Origin: Streptomyces carpinensis
GTDB taxonomy: Bacteria > Actinomycetota > Actinomycetes > Streptomycetales > Streptomycetaceae
Direction: 5' to 3'
Length of the DNA: 49,476 bases
Assembly: GCF_002154505.1 (NCBI RefSeq)
Contig: NZ_MUBM01000208.1
Coordinates: forward strand, 1-49,476
A program made the translations under genes and the position numbers. Below are positions 23,388 to 31,914 of the stretch, piece after piece. The notes under the pieces are model-generated. The model was not told where the DNA came from, did no database searches, and worked only from the letters and a program-made list of their open reading frames with translations. The first letter of the stretch is position 1; each line of letters starts with the position of its first letter.

Positions 23388-25250
23388 TCAGCCGAGGGCG
23401 CGGTCGAGGTTATAGGCCGCGCTGATCAGGGACAGGTGGGTGAAGGCCTGCGGGAAGTTGCCCTGCTGTTCGCCGGTGCGGCCGATCTCCTCGGCGTACA
23501 GGCCGAGATGGTTGGCGTAGGTGAGCATCTTCTCGAAGGCGAGGCGGGCCTCGTCCAGCCGGCCGGCACGGGTGAGGGCCTCCACATACCAGAACGAGCA
23601 GATGGAGAACGTGCCCTCGTCGCCGTTCAGCCCGTCGGGGCTGGACCGCGGGTCGTAGCGGTAGACGAGGGAGTCGGAGACCAGGTCCTCCGTCAACGCG
23701 TCCAGGGTGGACAGCCACTTGGGGTCGGTGGGCGCGATGAACTTCGCCAGCGGCATCATCAGCAGGGCGGCGTCCAGTACGTCGCCGTCCTCGTACTGGA
23801 CGAAGGTCTGTCGCCTGGCCGACCAGCCCCGGTCCATGATGCGGCGGTAGATCGCGTCGCGGGTCTGCCGCCAGCGGGGCAGATCGGCGGGCAGCCCGCG
23901 CCGGTTGGCCAGCCGGATGGCGCGTTCCGTGGCCACCCAGCACATCAGCCGCGAGTACAGGAAGTTCTTCCGGCCGCCGCGGGTCTCCCACACGCCTTCG
24001 TCGGGCTGGTCCCAGTTCTCGCAGACCCAGTCCACCAGCCCGCACACGTCGTCCCACTGGCCGCTGGAGATCGGCTCCGCCCACTTGTCGTAGAGGTAGA
24101 TCGAGTCGATCAGCGCGCCGTAGATGTCGAGCTGGAGCTGGGCGGCGGCGGCGTTGCCCACCCGGACCGGGGCCGAGCCCTGGTGCCCCGCCAAGTGGCG
24201 CAGTTCGCGCTCGGGCAGCTCCGTGCGGCCGTCGATGCCGTACATGATCTGCAGCGGGCCGTTCGCCTTGCCCTCGACCGGACTGATGTGCCGGGTCAGG
24301 AACCGCATGAACGCCTCGGCCTCGCCGGCGAAGCCCAGCCGCAGCAGCGCGTAGACGGCGAACGCCGCGTCCCGGACCCATACGTAGCGGTAGTCCCAGT
24401 TGCGCTCGCCTCCGATCCGTTCGGGCAGGCTCGTGGTGGGCGCGGCGACGATGGCGCCGGTCGGGGCGTAGGTGAGCAGCTTCAGGGTGAGCGCGGAGCG
24501 GTGGACCATCTCCCGCCAGCGGCCGCGGTAGCGGGACTGCGCCAGCCAGCGCCGCCAGTAGTTCACGGTGGCCGCGAACTCGTCCTCGGCCTCGAGGTGC
24601 GGGCACCGACGCGGGGCCACCTCGCCGCCCACCTGGTCGAGCGCGAAGACGGCCGACTCCCCCTCGGCGAGCTTGAACTCCGACCGCACGTCCGTGCCCT
24701 CGATCTCCAGGGGCACGGTGGCCGTGAGGGCGAGGGACAGGGTCGCCGACTCGAACAGGACCATGCAGCCCTCGGACCGGAGCGTGTGCGAGTCGGCACC
24801 GTAGTTGAAGCGGGGCGCGACCCGCGCGCGGAACGGGAGGGTACCGCGCACGCACAGCACCCGCCGGATGAGCCGGTGCCGGTCGGCCTCCCCGCCGTCT
24901 GCCGCGGAACCGGTCACCGGCATGAAGTCCTGCACCTCGCCGACGCCGTCCTCGGTGAAGAACCGGGTGATCAGAACGTTGGTGTCGGGGAAGTAGAACT
25001 GCTTGGTACGCACCGCCTCGACCGCGGCGAGTTCGAAGCAGCCGCCACGCTCGGCGTCCAGCACCGCGGCGAAGACACTCGGGGCGTCGAAGGCCGGGCA
25101 GCAGTACCAGTCGATCGTGCCGTCGCTGCCGACGAGGGCGACGGTGCGCAGGTCGCCGATCAGCCCGTGCTCGGCGATCGGCACGTAGCCGGACCCACCG
25201 GATCGGGACGGCGCGGCGGGCGCGGGGTGCGGGCTCGGGATGTCGGCCAT
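23388..25250 (-). CDS. Glycoside hydrolase family 15 protein (glucoamylase/trehalase-like)
   Basis: A 620-residue cytoplasmic (alpha/alpha)6-barrel protein. The N-terminal beta-sandwich begins YVPIAEHGLIGDLRTVALVG and has DGTIDWYCCPAFDAPSVFA; the barrel has NWDYRYVWVRDAAFAVYALL, the catalytic-acid region ERIGGERNWDYRY, and a late EGTFSICSFWYVEALTRAGR containing the second carboxylate (quoted pieces are separate). No signal peptide, so it acts on intracellular glucan or trehalose. Actinobacterial relatives include the M. smegmatis/M. tuberculosis trehalase, so trehalose is a candidate substrate. ATG at 25250 has GGAGG eight bases upstream; the upstream open frame is unconserved. Length is normal. 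A small conserved gene follows at 87 bases. Confidence 0.9.
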   Translation of the reverse strand: MADIPSPHPAPAAPSRSGGSGYVPIAEHGLIGDLRTVALVGSDGTIDWYCCPAFDAPSVFAAVLDAERGGCFELAAVEAVRTKQFYFPDTNVLITRFFTEDGVGEVQDFMPVTGSAADGGEADRHRLIRRVLCVRGTLPFRARVAPRFNYGADSHTLRSEGCMVLFESATLSLALTATVPLEIEGTDVRSEFKLAEGESAVFALDQVGGEVAPRRCPHLEAEDEFAATVNYWRRWLAQSRYRGRWREMVHRSALTLKLLTYAPTGAIVAAPTTSLPERIGGERNWDYRYVWVRDAAFAVYALLRLGFAGEAEAFMRFLTRHISPVEGKANGPLQIMYGIDGRTELPERELRHLAGHQGSAPVRVGNAAAAQLQLDIYGALIDSIYLYDKWAEPISSGQWDDVCGLVDWVCENWDQPDEGVWETRGGRKNFLYSRLMCWVATERAIRLANRRGLPADLPRWRQTRDAIYRRIMDRGWSARRQTFVQYEDGDVLDAALLMMPLAKFIAPTDPKWLSTLDALTEDLVSDSLVYRYDPRSSPDGLNGDEGTFSICSFWYVEALTRAGRLDEARLAFEKMLTYANHLGLYAEEIGRTGEQQGNFPQAFTHLSLISAAYNLDRALG

Positions 25251-25534
25251 CACGACGGCCTCCCTGTCTGGGCACGCGGACAGCTTCCGGAGCGTGTCGC
25301 TGTCCGGCCTTCTCGGGCTCTTCCAGCTTAGGAGGGGACGGCCGGGAGGGATGTTTTCGGGCGCGTCGGGCAGATGCCCAACAATCGGCCGGGGCCGGCC
25401 CGGCCGGTAACGGCGGGCCCTTCCGGATGCAGGCTGCGGCGCGGCGGGCAATGGTGGGTAGAGGTCCCGGTCCCGCAGCACGGGCGGCGCAGTCCGGACC
25501 CGGGCGGGGACCCGGCCGGACCCGAGGAGGACAC

Positions 25535-25738
25535 ATGTCGACGTCACAACCCGATGCATCCCGTTGGTCCGGGGGTTGCACCCCGGACGACGTGCTCCAC
25601 GCCCGTACCGGCACCGACGTCTCGCCCGAGGACGTCGTGCTGGCCGCGGGCCGGGACATCACGCCGCGCAACCTGGAATGGGCCAGGCACAAGATCGAAA
25701 CGGAGGGCCCGGCCGCCCTGGACAAGCTGCTGCCTTAG
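25535..25738 (+). CDS. Small conserved protein of unknown function
   Basis: A 67-residue acidic soluble protein beginning MSTSQPDASRWSGGCTPDDV and ending WARHKIETEGPAALDKLLP. A helix-rich second half follows the motif DVVLAAGRDITPRNLEWA. I recall the pattern (TPDDVLxARTGTDVSPEDVVLA) from other streptomycetes but not a function. ATG at 25535 sits behind GAGGAGG at four to six bases. Two consecutive hairpins follow its stop, so it is a stand-alone gene. It is divergent from the GH15 gene with 284 bases between the starts. Confidence 0.8.
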   Translation: MSTSQPDASRWSGGCTPDDVLHARTGTDVSPEDVVLAAGRDITPRNLEWARHKIETEGPAALDKLLP

Positions 25739-25740
25739 CC

Positions 25741-25800
25741 GTCGGCGGACCGTGCTCCGCCGACCGCCGGGAGGGACCGGGGCGCTGCCCCGGTCCCTCC
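25741..25800 (+). terminator. Tandem terminator hairpins
   Basis: First hairpin: GTCGGCGGA (25741-25749) with TCCGCCGAC (25756-25764). Second, stronger hairpin: GGAGGGACCGGGGC (25770-25783) with GCCCCGGTCCCTCC (25787-25800), 14 pairs and a three-base loop. Both follow the stop of the 67-residue gene, two bases away. Confidence 0.85.
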
Positions 25801-25843
25801 GGGCTCTTCCGGAGGGGGGCGTTGTGCTGTCAGACTCCGGGAC

Positions 25844-27247
25844 GTGCCCGACTTCGACATGCTCGTGATCGGATCCGGACCGGGTGGCCAGAAGGCCGCC
25901 ATCGCCGCGGCCAAGCTGGGCCGCCGGGTCGCCGTCGTCGACAGCCCCGACATGGTCGGCGGGGTCTCCATCCACACCGGCACCATCCCCTCGAAGACCC
26001 TGCGCGAGGCGGTGCTGTACCTCACCGGACTCACCCAGCGCGACCTTTACGGGCAGAGCTACCGGCTGAAGGAGGACATCACCGTCGCCGACCTGACCGC
26101 GCGCACCCAGCACGTGGTCGGCCGCGAGGTCGACGTCATCCGCAGCCAGCTCTCCCGCAACCACGTCTCCCTGTTCGCCGGGACCGGCCGCTTCGTCGAC
26201 GACCACACCGTCGCCCTGCGCGAAGTGACCGGCCAGGAGCGACTGCTGACCGCGGAACACGTCGTGATCGCCACCGGCACGCGCCCGGCCCGCCCCGACA
26301 GCGTCGAGTTCGACGGGCGAACCATCATGGACTCCGACAACGTGCTCGCGCTGGAGCGGGTGCCGCGCTCGATGGTCATCGTCGGGGCCGGGGTCATCGG
26401 CATGGAGTACGCCTCCATGTTCGCCGCCCTCGGCAGCAAGATCACCGTGGTCGAGAAGCGGGCCGGATTGCTCGACATGTGCGACGTCGAGATCGTCGAG
26501 TCGCTCCGCTACCACCTGCGGGACCTCGCGGTCACCTTCCGGTTCGGGGAGACGGTGGCCGCCGTCGAGCGGCACCAGAACGGCACGCTGACCATCCTGG
26601 AGAGCGGCAAGAAGATACCGGCGGACGCGGTGATGTACTCGGCGGGCCGGCAGGGGCTCACCGACGGCCTGGACCTGCACCAGGCCGGGCTGTCCGCCGA
26701 CGCGCGCGGCCGGATCGCGGTGGACGAGCACTACCGCACGCAGGTGCCGCACATCTACGCGGTCGGCGACGTGATCGGGTTCCCGGCGCTCGCGGCGACG
26801 TCCATGGAGCAGGGCCGGGCGGCGGCCTACCACGCCTGCGGGGAGCCCGTCGGCCGGATGCACCGTCTGCAGCCCATCGGGATCTACACCATCCCGGAGA
26901 TCAGCTTCGTCGGACGGACCGAGGACCGGCTCACCGAGGACCGCGTGCCGTTCGAGGTCGGCGTGTCCCGCTACCGGGAGCTGGCCCGCGGGCAGATCAT
27001 CGGCGACTCGCACGGCATGCTGAAGCTGCTCGTCTCGCCCGAGGACCGCACCCTGCTCGGGGTGCACTGCTTCGGCACCGGGGCCACGGAGCTCATCCAC
27101 ATCGGGCAGACGGTGATGGGCTGCGGCGGCACCGTGGACTACCTGGTCGACGCGGTGTTCAACTACCCGACGCTCGCGGAGTCGTACAAGGTCGCCGCCC
27201 TGGACGCGACGAACAAGCTGCGGCAGATCGACCGGCTCGGGGACTGA
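25844..27247 (+). CDS. sthA: Soluble pyridine nucleotide transhydrogenase
   Basis: A 467-residue FAD enzyme of the disulfide-reductase fold that equilibrates NADPH and NAD in the cytoplasm. The FAD motif is at the start (MLVIGSGPGGQKAAIAAAKL), the NAD(P) motif near residues 178-200 (VIVGAGVIGMEYASMFA), and YAVGDVIGFPALA near 304 binds FAD. Where lipoamide dehydrogenases have the CxxxxC disulfide this protein has GGVSIHTGTIPSKTLREA, i.e. no redox cysteine pair, the distinguishing feature of SthA. Length matches E. coli SthA (466). The GTG at 25844 lacks a clear ribosome binding site; ATG at 25859 is the in-frame alternative but would cut the first beta strand. Followed by a tandem repeat array. 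Confidence 0.92.
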   Translation: MPDFDMLVIGSGPGGQKAAIAAAKLGRRVAVVDSPDMVGGVSIHTGTIPSKTLREAVLYLTGLTQRDLYGQSYRLKEDITVADLTARTQHVVGREVDVIRSQLSRNHVSLFAGTGRFVDDHTVALREVTGQERLLTAEHVVIATGTRPARPDSVEFDGRTIMDSDNVLALERVPRSMVIVGAGVIGMEYASMFAALGSKITVVEKRAGLLDMCDVEIVESLRYHLRDLAVTFRFGETVAAVERHQNGTLTILESGKKIPADAVMYSAGRQGLTDGLDLHQAGLSADARGRIAVDEHYRTQVPHIYAVGDVIGFPALAATSMEQGRAAAYHACGEPVGRMHRLQPIGIYTIPEISFVGRTEDRLTEDRVPFEVGVSRYRELARGQIIGDSHGMLKLLVSPEDRTLLGVHCFGTGATELIHIGQTVMGCGGTVDYLVDAVFNYPTLAESYKVAALDATNKLRQIDRLGD

Positions 27248-27307
27248 GCCGCCGGCCCCGTCTGCACAGGGCTCCGGGAAGACGCCCGTCCTCGGCGGGA
27301 GGCCGGG

Positions 27308-27466
27308 TGACCCGGCTCGGGGCCGGCTGACCGGGCTCAGGTTCGTGTGACCAGGCTCAGGGCCGGTTTACCGGCTCGGCGCTGGTTGACCGGGCTCAGG
27401 TTCGTGTGACCGGGCTCGGAGCCGGTTGACCGGGCTCAGGTTCGTGTCACCGGGCTCGGATCGGGT
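27308..27466. repeat. Tandem array of eight 20-bp units
   Basis: Eight head-to-tail units of 20 bases (one of 19) start at 27308, 27328, 27348, 27368, 27387, 27407, 27427 and 27447. Two types alternate: A = TGACCGGGCTCAGGTTCGTG (27328, 27387, 27427, identical) and B = TGACCGGGCTCGGAGCCGGT with variants (27308, 27348, 27407; 27447 more distant). So it is also a 40-bp higher-order repeat. It lies between the convergent sthA and DUF5709 genes and codes for nothing obvious. B units contain GGCTCGGAGCC-type dyads that could form hairpins. Confidence 0.9.
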
Positions 27467-27474
27467 CTGCGGGT

Positions 27475-27960
27475 TCAGGGCTCGTCGCCGTCGGGGAGTG
27501 TGCTGTCGTCCTCGACGACGTGCACGGCGGCCTCCTCCGCTCCGGCGGCTCCCGCGTCGACGCCCTTGTCGGCGGCGATCTCTTCCTTGGTGGTGTCGGT
27601 GTGCGCGCCCTCGTCCGGGGCCACCAGGCGGCCGGCGCGGACCGTGCCCGCCTCCGGGTCGACGGGCTCCCCCTGGCCTCCGGGCAGGTCGCCGACATCG
27701 TCGCCCTCCGGCTCCCCCACGTCGGGCCGCTCCTGGGCCAGCCGCTGGTCCAGGCTCTCACCGTCGTGCTGTTCAGAGGCCGTGGTGCCGTACTTCTCGA
27801 CACCGAGCGGCTTCTCGGGCGGGGAGTACCCCTCGTCCAGGGTGTCGTCGTACGTCCGCTCGTCCACCGCGTCCTGCATGTCCAGCGGCGCGGCGTCCTC
27901 CTGCTCCTCGCTGCTCCCGGTGGGCTGGTAGGCGTCGTCGGCCATCGGATCGGTGCTCAC
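27475..27960 (-). CDS. DUF5709-family acidic protein
   Basis: A 161-residue, highly acidic, probably largely disordered cytoplasmic protein with no cysteine or membrane segment. DDAYQPTGSSEEQEDAAPLD and LDEGYSPPEKPLGVEKYGTT are the recurring pattern of the actinobacterial DUF5709 family, and ESLDQRLAQERPDVG follows. Function is unknown; such proteins are abundant in streptomycetes and are sometimes stress-induced. The GTG at 27960 follows AAGGAGGACCC; the ATG at 27945 would be 20 bases from that ribosome binding site. Single gene, 144 bases downstream of efeB on the same strand. Confidence 0.85.
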   Translation of the reverse strand: MSTDPMADDAYQPTGSSEEQEDAAPLDMQDAVDERTYDDTLDEGYSPPEKPLGVEKYGTTASEQHDGESLDQRLAQERPDVGEPEGDDVGDLPGGQGEPVDPEAGTVRAGRLVAPDEGAHTDTTKEEIAADKGVDAGAAGAEEAAVHVVEDDSTLPDGDEP

Positions 27961-28104
27961 GGGTCCTCCTTCGCGGCGACTCGGTGTCGGAGTGTCGCGA
28001 TCCGCGTTTCCCGCCGCGGCCGGTCCAATCGCCCGGCCTGGATTCCTCGCCCGGCCGTGAGGTAGCGCTTCGGGCCGCCGGCAGGCCCCCGGACGAGCCG
28101 GCCG

Positions 28105-29481
28105 TCAGGCCGCCAGCAGTCCGCGGCCGAGCCAGTCGGAGGAGTTCCGCACCCCGGGCAGCACGAAGAAGTAGCCACCGCCGGTCGGGGAGATGTAGTC
28201 GACGAGGGGTTCGTCGATCAGCCGGGTCTGGGTGGCCTCGAACTGGCGGACGACATCCTGCTGGTAGCAGCAGAAGACCAGGCCCATGTCGAGGTTCCCG
28301 ACGGAGTCGACGCCCCGGTCGTAGTTGTAGCCGCGGCGCAGCAGACGGGAGGCGTCGGTGGCGGCGGTGCGCGGGTTGGCCAGCCGGATGTGGGCGTCCA
28401 GCGGGATCGCCGTGCCGTGCGGGTCCTTCGCGTAGTTCGGGGTGTCGCTCTCCTTGGCGCCGTCCAGCGGGGCGCCGGTGTCCTTGCGGCGGCCGAACAT
28501 CTTCTCCTGCTCGGTCAGCGACACCCGGTCCCAGAACTCCACCAGCATCCGGATGATCCGGATCACCTGGTAGCTGCCGCCGCTCGCCCAGGCCGGCTCG
28601 CCCTGGCCGTCGCCCACCCAGATCAGACGGTTCGCCTCGCGGGCCGAGGTGACGTCCGGGTTGGCGATGCCGTCCTTGAAGCCGAGGAGGTTGCGCTGGG
28701 CCCCGGTGGGCCGGGGGGTGTTCTGGAAGCCGTCGATGCGCCACTTGATCTGCATGGCGCCGCGGGTGTGACGGGCGATGTCGCGCAGCGCGTGCAGCAC
28801 CGTGTCCTGCCGGTCCGCGCAGATCTGCAGGGACAGGTCCCCGTGGCACTCGGCGGCCCGGAGGGCGTCGTTGGGGAAGGTGCGCATCGGGGTGAGCCGG
28901 CGCGGCCTGGCCTTGGCGAGCCCGTATCGGTCGTCGAAGAGGGAGGCGCCGACGCCGACGGTGACGGTGAGGGCGTCGGCGGGGACCGCGGGACCGAGGA
29001 TGCCGTTGTCGGAGGGCGGGGCGCCGACGCCCAGGTCGGTGGGGGTGCCGCCGGCGGTGAGGAAGCGGGCCCGCTCGGTGATGGTCCTGAGCAGGTCGGC
29101 GAGTTCGTCCCGGCTGTCGGCGATGACGTCGAAGGAGACGAAGGTCGCGGCGGCCTGCGCGGGGGTGACGACCCCCGCCTGGTGGGCGCCGTGGAAGGGG
29201 ATCTTCGCCGCGTCGGCGGTGTCCGCGGCCTGCGCCTCGGCGGTGCCGCTCTGGCCCAGTGCGAAGCCGCCCCCGGCCAGGACCGCTCCGGCGGCCCCGG
29301 CGCCCAGGGCGGTCCTGACGAAGGTGCGGCGGCCGTGACCGGCGGGACAGCCGCCCTGCGGGGCGGACGTTTCGACGGACGGCATGGAGCGGTTCCCTTC
29401 GGTACGTGCGGCGGTCTCGAACGCCCTGGACATCCCGGATGTCCCGGCCCGCCCGGGCGTGTGGGGGCGTGGTGCGGTCAT
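28105..29481 (-). CDS. efeB: Tat-exported DyP-type haem peroxidase, iron uptake component EfeB
   Basis: A 458-residue dye-decolorising peroxidase. The Tat signal RRTFVRTALGAGAAGAVLAG begins at residues 51-52. The DyP signature GFKDG is at 267-271 (catalytic Asp270) and His364 in DPHGTAIPL is the likely haem ligand, with a distal Arg in the TPRRLT/R-rich loops downstream. In the Efe system it oxidises ferrous iron or deferrochelates haem outside the membrane. Start: ATG at 29481 overlaps the efeUO stop by one base (TGATG), giving coupling; an ATG at 29385 with AAGGGAA upstream would place the twin arginines at 19-20, more normal for a Tat signal, so either may be used. Confidence 0.93.
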   Translation of the reverse strand: MTAPRPHTPGRAGTSGMSRAFETAARTEGNRSMPSVETSAPQGGCPAGHGRRTFVRTALGAGAAGAVLAGGGFALGQSGTAEAQAADTADAAKIPFHGAHQAGVVTPAQAAATFVSFDVIADSRDELADLLRTITERARFLTAGGTPTDLGVGAPPSDNGILGPAVPADALTVTVGVGASLFDDRYGLAKARPRRLTPMRTFPNDALRAAECHGDLSLQICADRQDTVLHALRDIARHTRGAMQIKWRIDGFQNTPRPTGAQRNLLGFKDGIANPDVTSAREANRLIWVGDGQGEPAWASGGSYQVIRIIRMLVEFWDRVSLTEQEKMFGRRKDTGAPLDGAKESDTPNYAKDPHGTAIPLDAHIRLANPRTAATDASRLLRRGYNYDRGVDSVGNLDMGLVFCCYQQDVVRQFEATQTRLIDEPLVDYISPTGGGYFFVLPGVRNSSDWLGRGLLAA

Positions 29482-31664
29482 CAGGCGGACTTCCGGATCT
29501 CCAGCAGGTCCGGCACGGGGGCGAGGTCTTCCAGGAGCTGACCGGTGGCCCCGTCGAGGTGGGCCCGCGTGGTCGTGTCGAGCCGGTCCACTGGGGTCCA
29601 GGAGTCACCGTGGTGGGCGGCGTCGAGCAGCTTCTGCAGCCGGGTGATGTCGGTGTCCACGGTCGGCAGCAGGTGCGGGGCGCGACTGGTCAGCAGCGGC
29701 CTCAGCACGGTGAGCAGTTCGCGGGTGCCGGCGAGGTCGGCGTCGGTGGTGGCCAGCTCCGTGCCGCTGCCCTGGTCGGCGTCGCCGGTGAGCTCGAACT
29801 GCAGCGTGTTCTCGAGGATCTCGTGGGCGCGCAGCGGCAGGTCGCCCGGGTCGAAGGCCTGGGTGGGGAAGGCCTTGCGCAGGCCGGCCGCGTCGGCGGC
29901 GAGCTGCCGGGCCGGGGCCTTGAGGCGGTCCGCGCTCTGGCCGTGCCAGAGGCCGTACTCGATGCGGTGGAAGCCGGTGAAGTCCTTGTCGCCGACTCCG
30001 CCGGGCAGGCCGTCCGGTCGGCCGTTGATCTTCTTGTCGTAGTCCTCGAAGGTGCCGTAGGCGGCGCCGAGGGAGGCGTAGGTGCGGTGGGCGGTCAGCC
30101 AGTCGGTGCGGGCCGTGTCGAGGTGGCCGCCCTGGATGTCGTCGTTCAGCTTGCGGGTCTGGGCGGTGAGGGTGGCCAGGCCCGCGTCGACGTACTTCCT
30201 GTACTGCGCGAGCGGGGCGGCGAGGTCCTGCTCGGACACGGGGACGACCGCCGTGGCCGCTCCGCCGCCGCCGACCCGTACGGCCCTGGAGGTGACGGCC
30301 GTGCCGCCCGTGGGCACGCAGCGCCAGGCGTAGCTGCCGCCGGCGACGGTGGCGACGAGGTCACGCGTGGTGCCGGGGGCCAGTCCCTCTATCTCGCCGT
30401 AGACCGCGCTCGTGGCCGGGTCGATCAGGTACACCTCGGAGGTCTTGGACCCGGTGTTGTGCATCTGGAAGGTCTGCCGTCCCGGCTCGGGAGCGGCAAA
30501 GCCCTTGCCGCACTCGGTCTCGGAGACGGCGACGGTCTGCGCCCCGGCGGGCTTGGGCCAGCCCAGGGCGACGACGAGTCCCGCCACCACCGCGGGCACC
30601 GCCACGACGGCCACGGGGACGACCCACGCGGGACGACGGCGGGGCGCGGGCGCGGCAGCGGAGGCGCCCGGCGCGGCGGGGGCGGCCGGCTGCTTCGACT
30701 CGGCCGAGGGTTCGGGCTCGGCGTGAGCCGCGGCCCCCGCCCCGGCCTGGGGCTCGGGCTGGGGCTCGGGCTCGGCCCGGCGTTCGGTTTCGGCCCGCGG
30801 TTCGGGCTGGGTCTGCGGCTTCGGTGCGGAGGCGGTCCGCCGCGCGGTCGCCGTGGCGCGTACGCCGCGGACGAACAGGGTCATCACCACGGCGAGGTAG
30901 CCGACGTAGGCGACCACCTGCAGCCAGGTCATCGTCGGGGTCAGGTTGAACACGCCCTGGACGAGGGTGCTGTACCAGGAGCCCGCGTCGACGCCGCCGC
31001 TCAGGTCGACGGCGTACGCCGCCCTGCCGGGCAGCGCTCCGCCCTCCTGGAGGTCGCGCAGGCCGTAGCCGAGGACGCCGGCCGCGATCACGATGAGCAC
31101 GACGCCCGTGGCGGTGAAGAACTTGGTGAGATTGATCCTCAGCACCCGCCGGTAAAGGCCCCAGCACAGCCCGGCCGCGAGGACGAGACCGATGCCGGCG
31201 CCCGTCATGGGCCCGGCGGACTCCCCGGCCGCGCGGGCGGTGGTCCACAGGAACAGGGCCGTCTCCAGGCCCTCGCGGCCCACCGCGAGGAAGGAGGTGA
31301 GGACCAGCACGCCCGCGCCCATGCCGAGCGCGCCGGTCACCTTCTCCTTGATCTCGCCGGACAGGCTGCGGGCCGAACGGCGCATCCAGAACACCATCGC
31401 GGTGACGAACGCGACCGCCACCACGCTGAGGGCGCCGCCGAAGGCCTCCTGCGCGGTGGCGGAGAGCGAGGCGGCGGTGAAGGTGAGCACCGCGCCGAAG
31501 CTCAGCGCGAGCGCGACGGCCGCCAGGACACCGGTCCAGACCTGAGGCAGTCTGGCCTTGGCACCGGCCCGGACCAGGGTCGCGACCAGGATGGAGACGA
31601 TGAGTCCGCCTTCGAGCCCCTCTCGCAGTCCGATCAGGAAGCTCGGAAACGCGTCGTCCCACAT
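29481..31664 (-). CDS. efeU: EfeU-EfeO fusion: iron permease joined to periplasmic-type iron-binding domain
   Basis: A 727-residue fusion. Residues 1-280 are an FTR1/EfeU permease of about seven membrane segments with both REGLE iron-path motifs (14-18 and 130-134). A low-complexity linker rich in Pro, Glu and Ala (about 283-350) leads to another membrane segment (about 355-375). The outer part has a cupredoxin-like domain (about 380-475) and an imelysin/M75 domain (about 480-727) with the metal-binding HxxE in GFHRIEYGLWHG. EfeO is a separate exported protein in E. coli. ATG at 31664 has GGGGAGGG nine bases upstream. Operon with efeB; an iron-box-like palindrome lies 49 bases upstream. Whether the Efe system handles ferrous or ferric iron is not decided by sequence. 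Confidence 0.93.
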   Translation of the reverse strand: MWDDAFPSFLIGLREGLEGGLIVSILVATLVRAGAKARLPQVWTGVLAAVALALSFGAVLTFTAASLSATAQEAFGGALSVVAVAFVTAMVFWMRRSARSLSGEIKEKVTGALGMGAGVLVLTSFLAVGREGLETALFLWTTARAAGESAGPMTGAGIGLVLAAGLCWGLYRRVLRINLTKFFTATGVVLIVIAAGVLGYGLRDLQEGGALPGRAAYAVDLSGGVDAGSWYSTLVQGVFNLTPTMTWLQVVAYVGYLAVVMTLFVRGVRATATARRTASAPKPQTQPEPRAETERRAEPEPQPEPQAGAGAAAHAEPEPSAESKQPAAPAAPGASAAAPAPRRRPAWVVPVAVVAVPAVVAGLVVALGWPKPAGAQTVAVSETECGKGFAAPEPGRQTFQMHNTGSKTSEVYLIDPATSAVYGEIEGLAPGTTRDLVATVAGGSYAWRCVPTGGTAVTSRAVRVGGGGAATAVVPVSEQDLAAPLAQYRKYVDAGLATLTAQTRKLNDDIQGGHLDTARTDWLTAHRTYASLGAAYGTFEDYDKKINGRPDGLPGGVGDKDFTGFHRIEYGLWHGQSADRLKAPARQLAADAAGLRKAFPTQAFDPGDLPLRAHEILENTLQFELTGDADQGSGTELATTDADLAGTRELLTVLRPLLTSRAPHLLPTVDTDITRLQKLLDAAHHGDSWTPVDRLDTTTRAHLDGATGQLLEDLAPVPDLLEIRKSA

Positions 31665-31712
31665 GCCGTGCGGCCCTCCCCGGCACGCCGCCCCGGCCAC
31701 CGTGGGACCGAG

Positions 31713-31731
31713 TTAGAGAAGGCATGCCTTA
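31713..31731. promoter_or_regulatory. Iron box (DtxR/DmdR/IdeR-type) upstream of efeUOB
   Basis: TTAGAGAAGGCATGCCTTA at 31713-31731 matches the 19-base iron box TTAGGTTAGGCTAACCTAA at about 12 positions, with the TTAG, AGGC and CCT blocks kept in register and a perfect AAGGCATGCCTT core. It is 49 bases before the efeU ATG, where a repressor bound with ferrous iron would block transcription under iron sufficiency. Confidence 0.7.
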
Positions 31732-31747
31732 CTTCGCGACCCATCAT

Positions 31748-31765
31748 GACTACAGCCATGTAGTC
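31748..31765. promoter_or_regulatory. Palindrome GACTACA-N4-TGTAGTC
   Basis: GACTACA (31748-31754), spacer gcca, TGTAGTC (31759-31765): a perfect inverted repeat 17 bases from the iron box and 241 bases before the dedA start. It matches the two palindromes at 31915-31951, so one regulator probably reads all three. Confidence 0.7.
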
Positions 31766-31914
31766 GGCCGGTCATGGAGTGGTAATGGCGAGGCAAAAGT
31801 CGGCACGCCCGGCGAACGCATGGCGCACGGATGCGTGCAGAGTGGTCGATTCGCCCTTCTGCGCCCGCATTCACCCGGCGGCGCGATCACGGGAACGCCG
31901 CGTGGATGATTTTC

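Noticed and set aside
23094..25331. Plus-strand open frame of 745 codons opposite the GH15 gene
   Set aside because: Antisense shadow of GH15; no ribosome binding site or recognisable domain.
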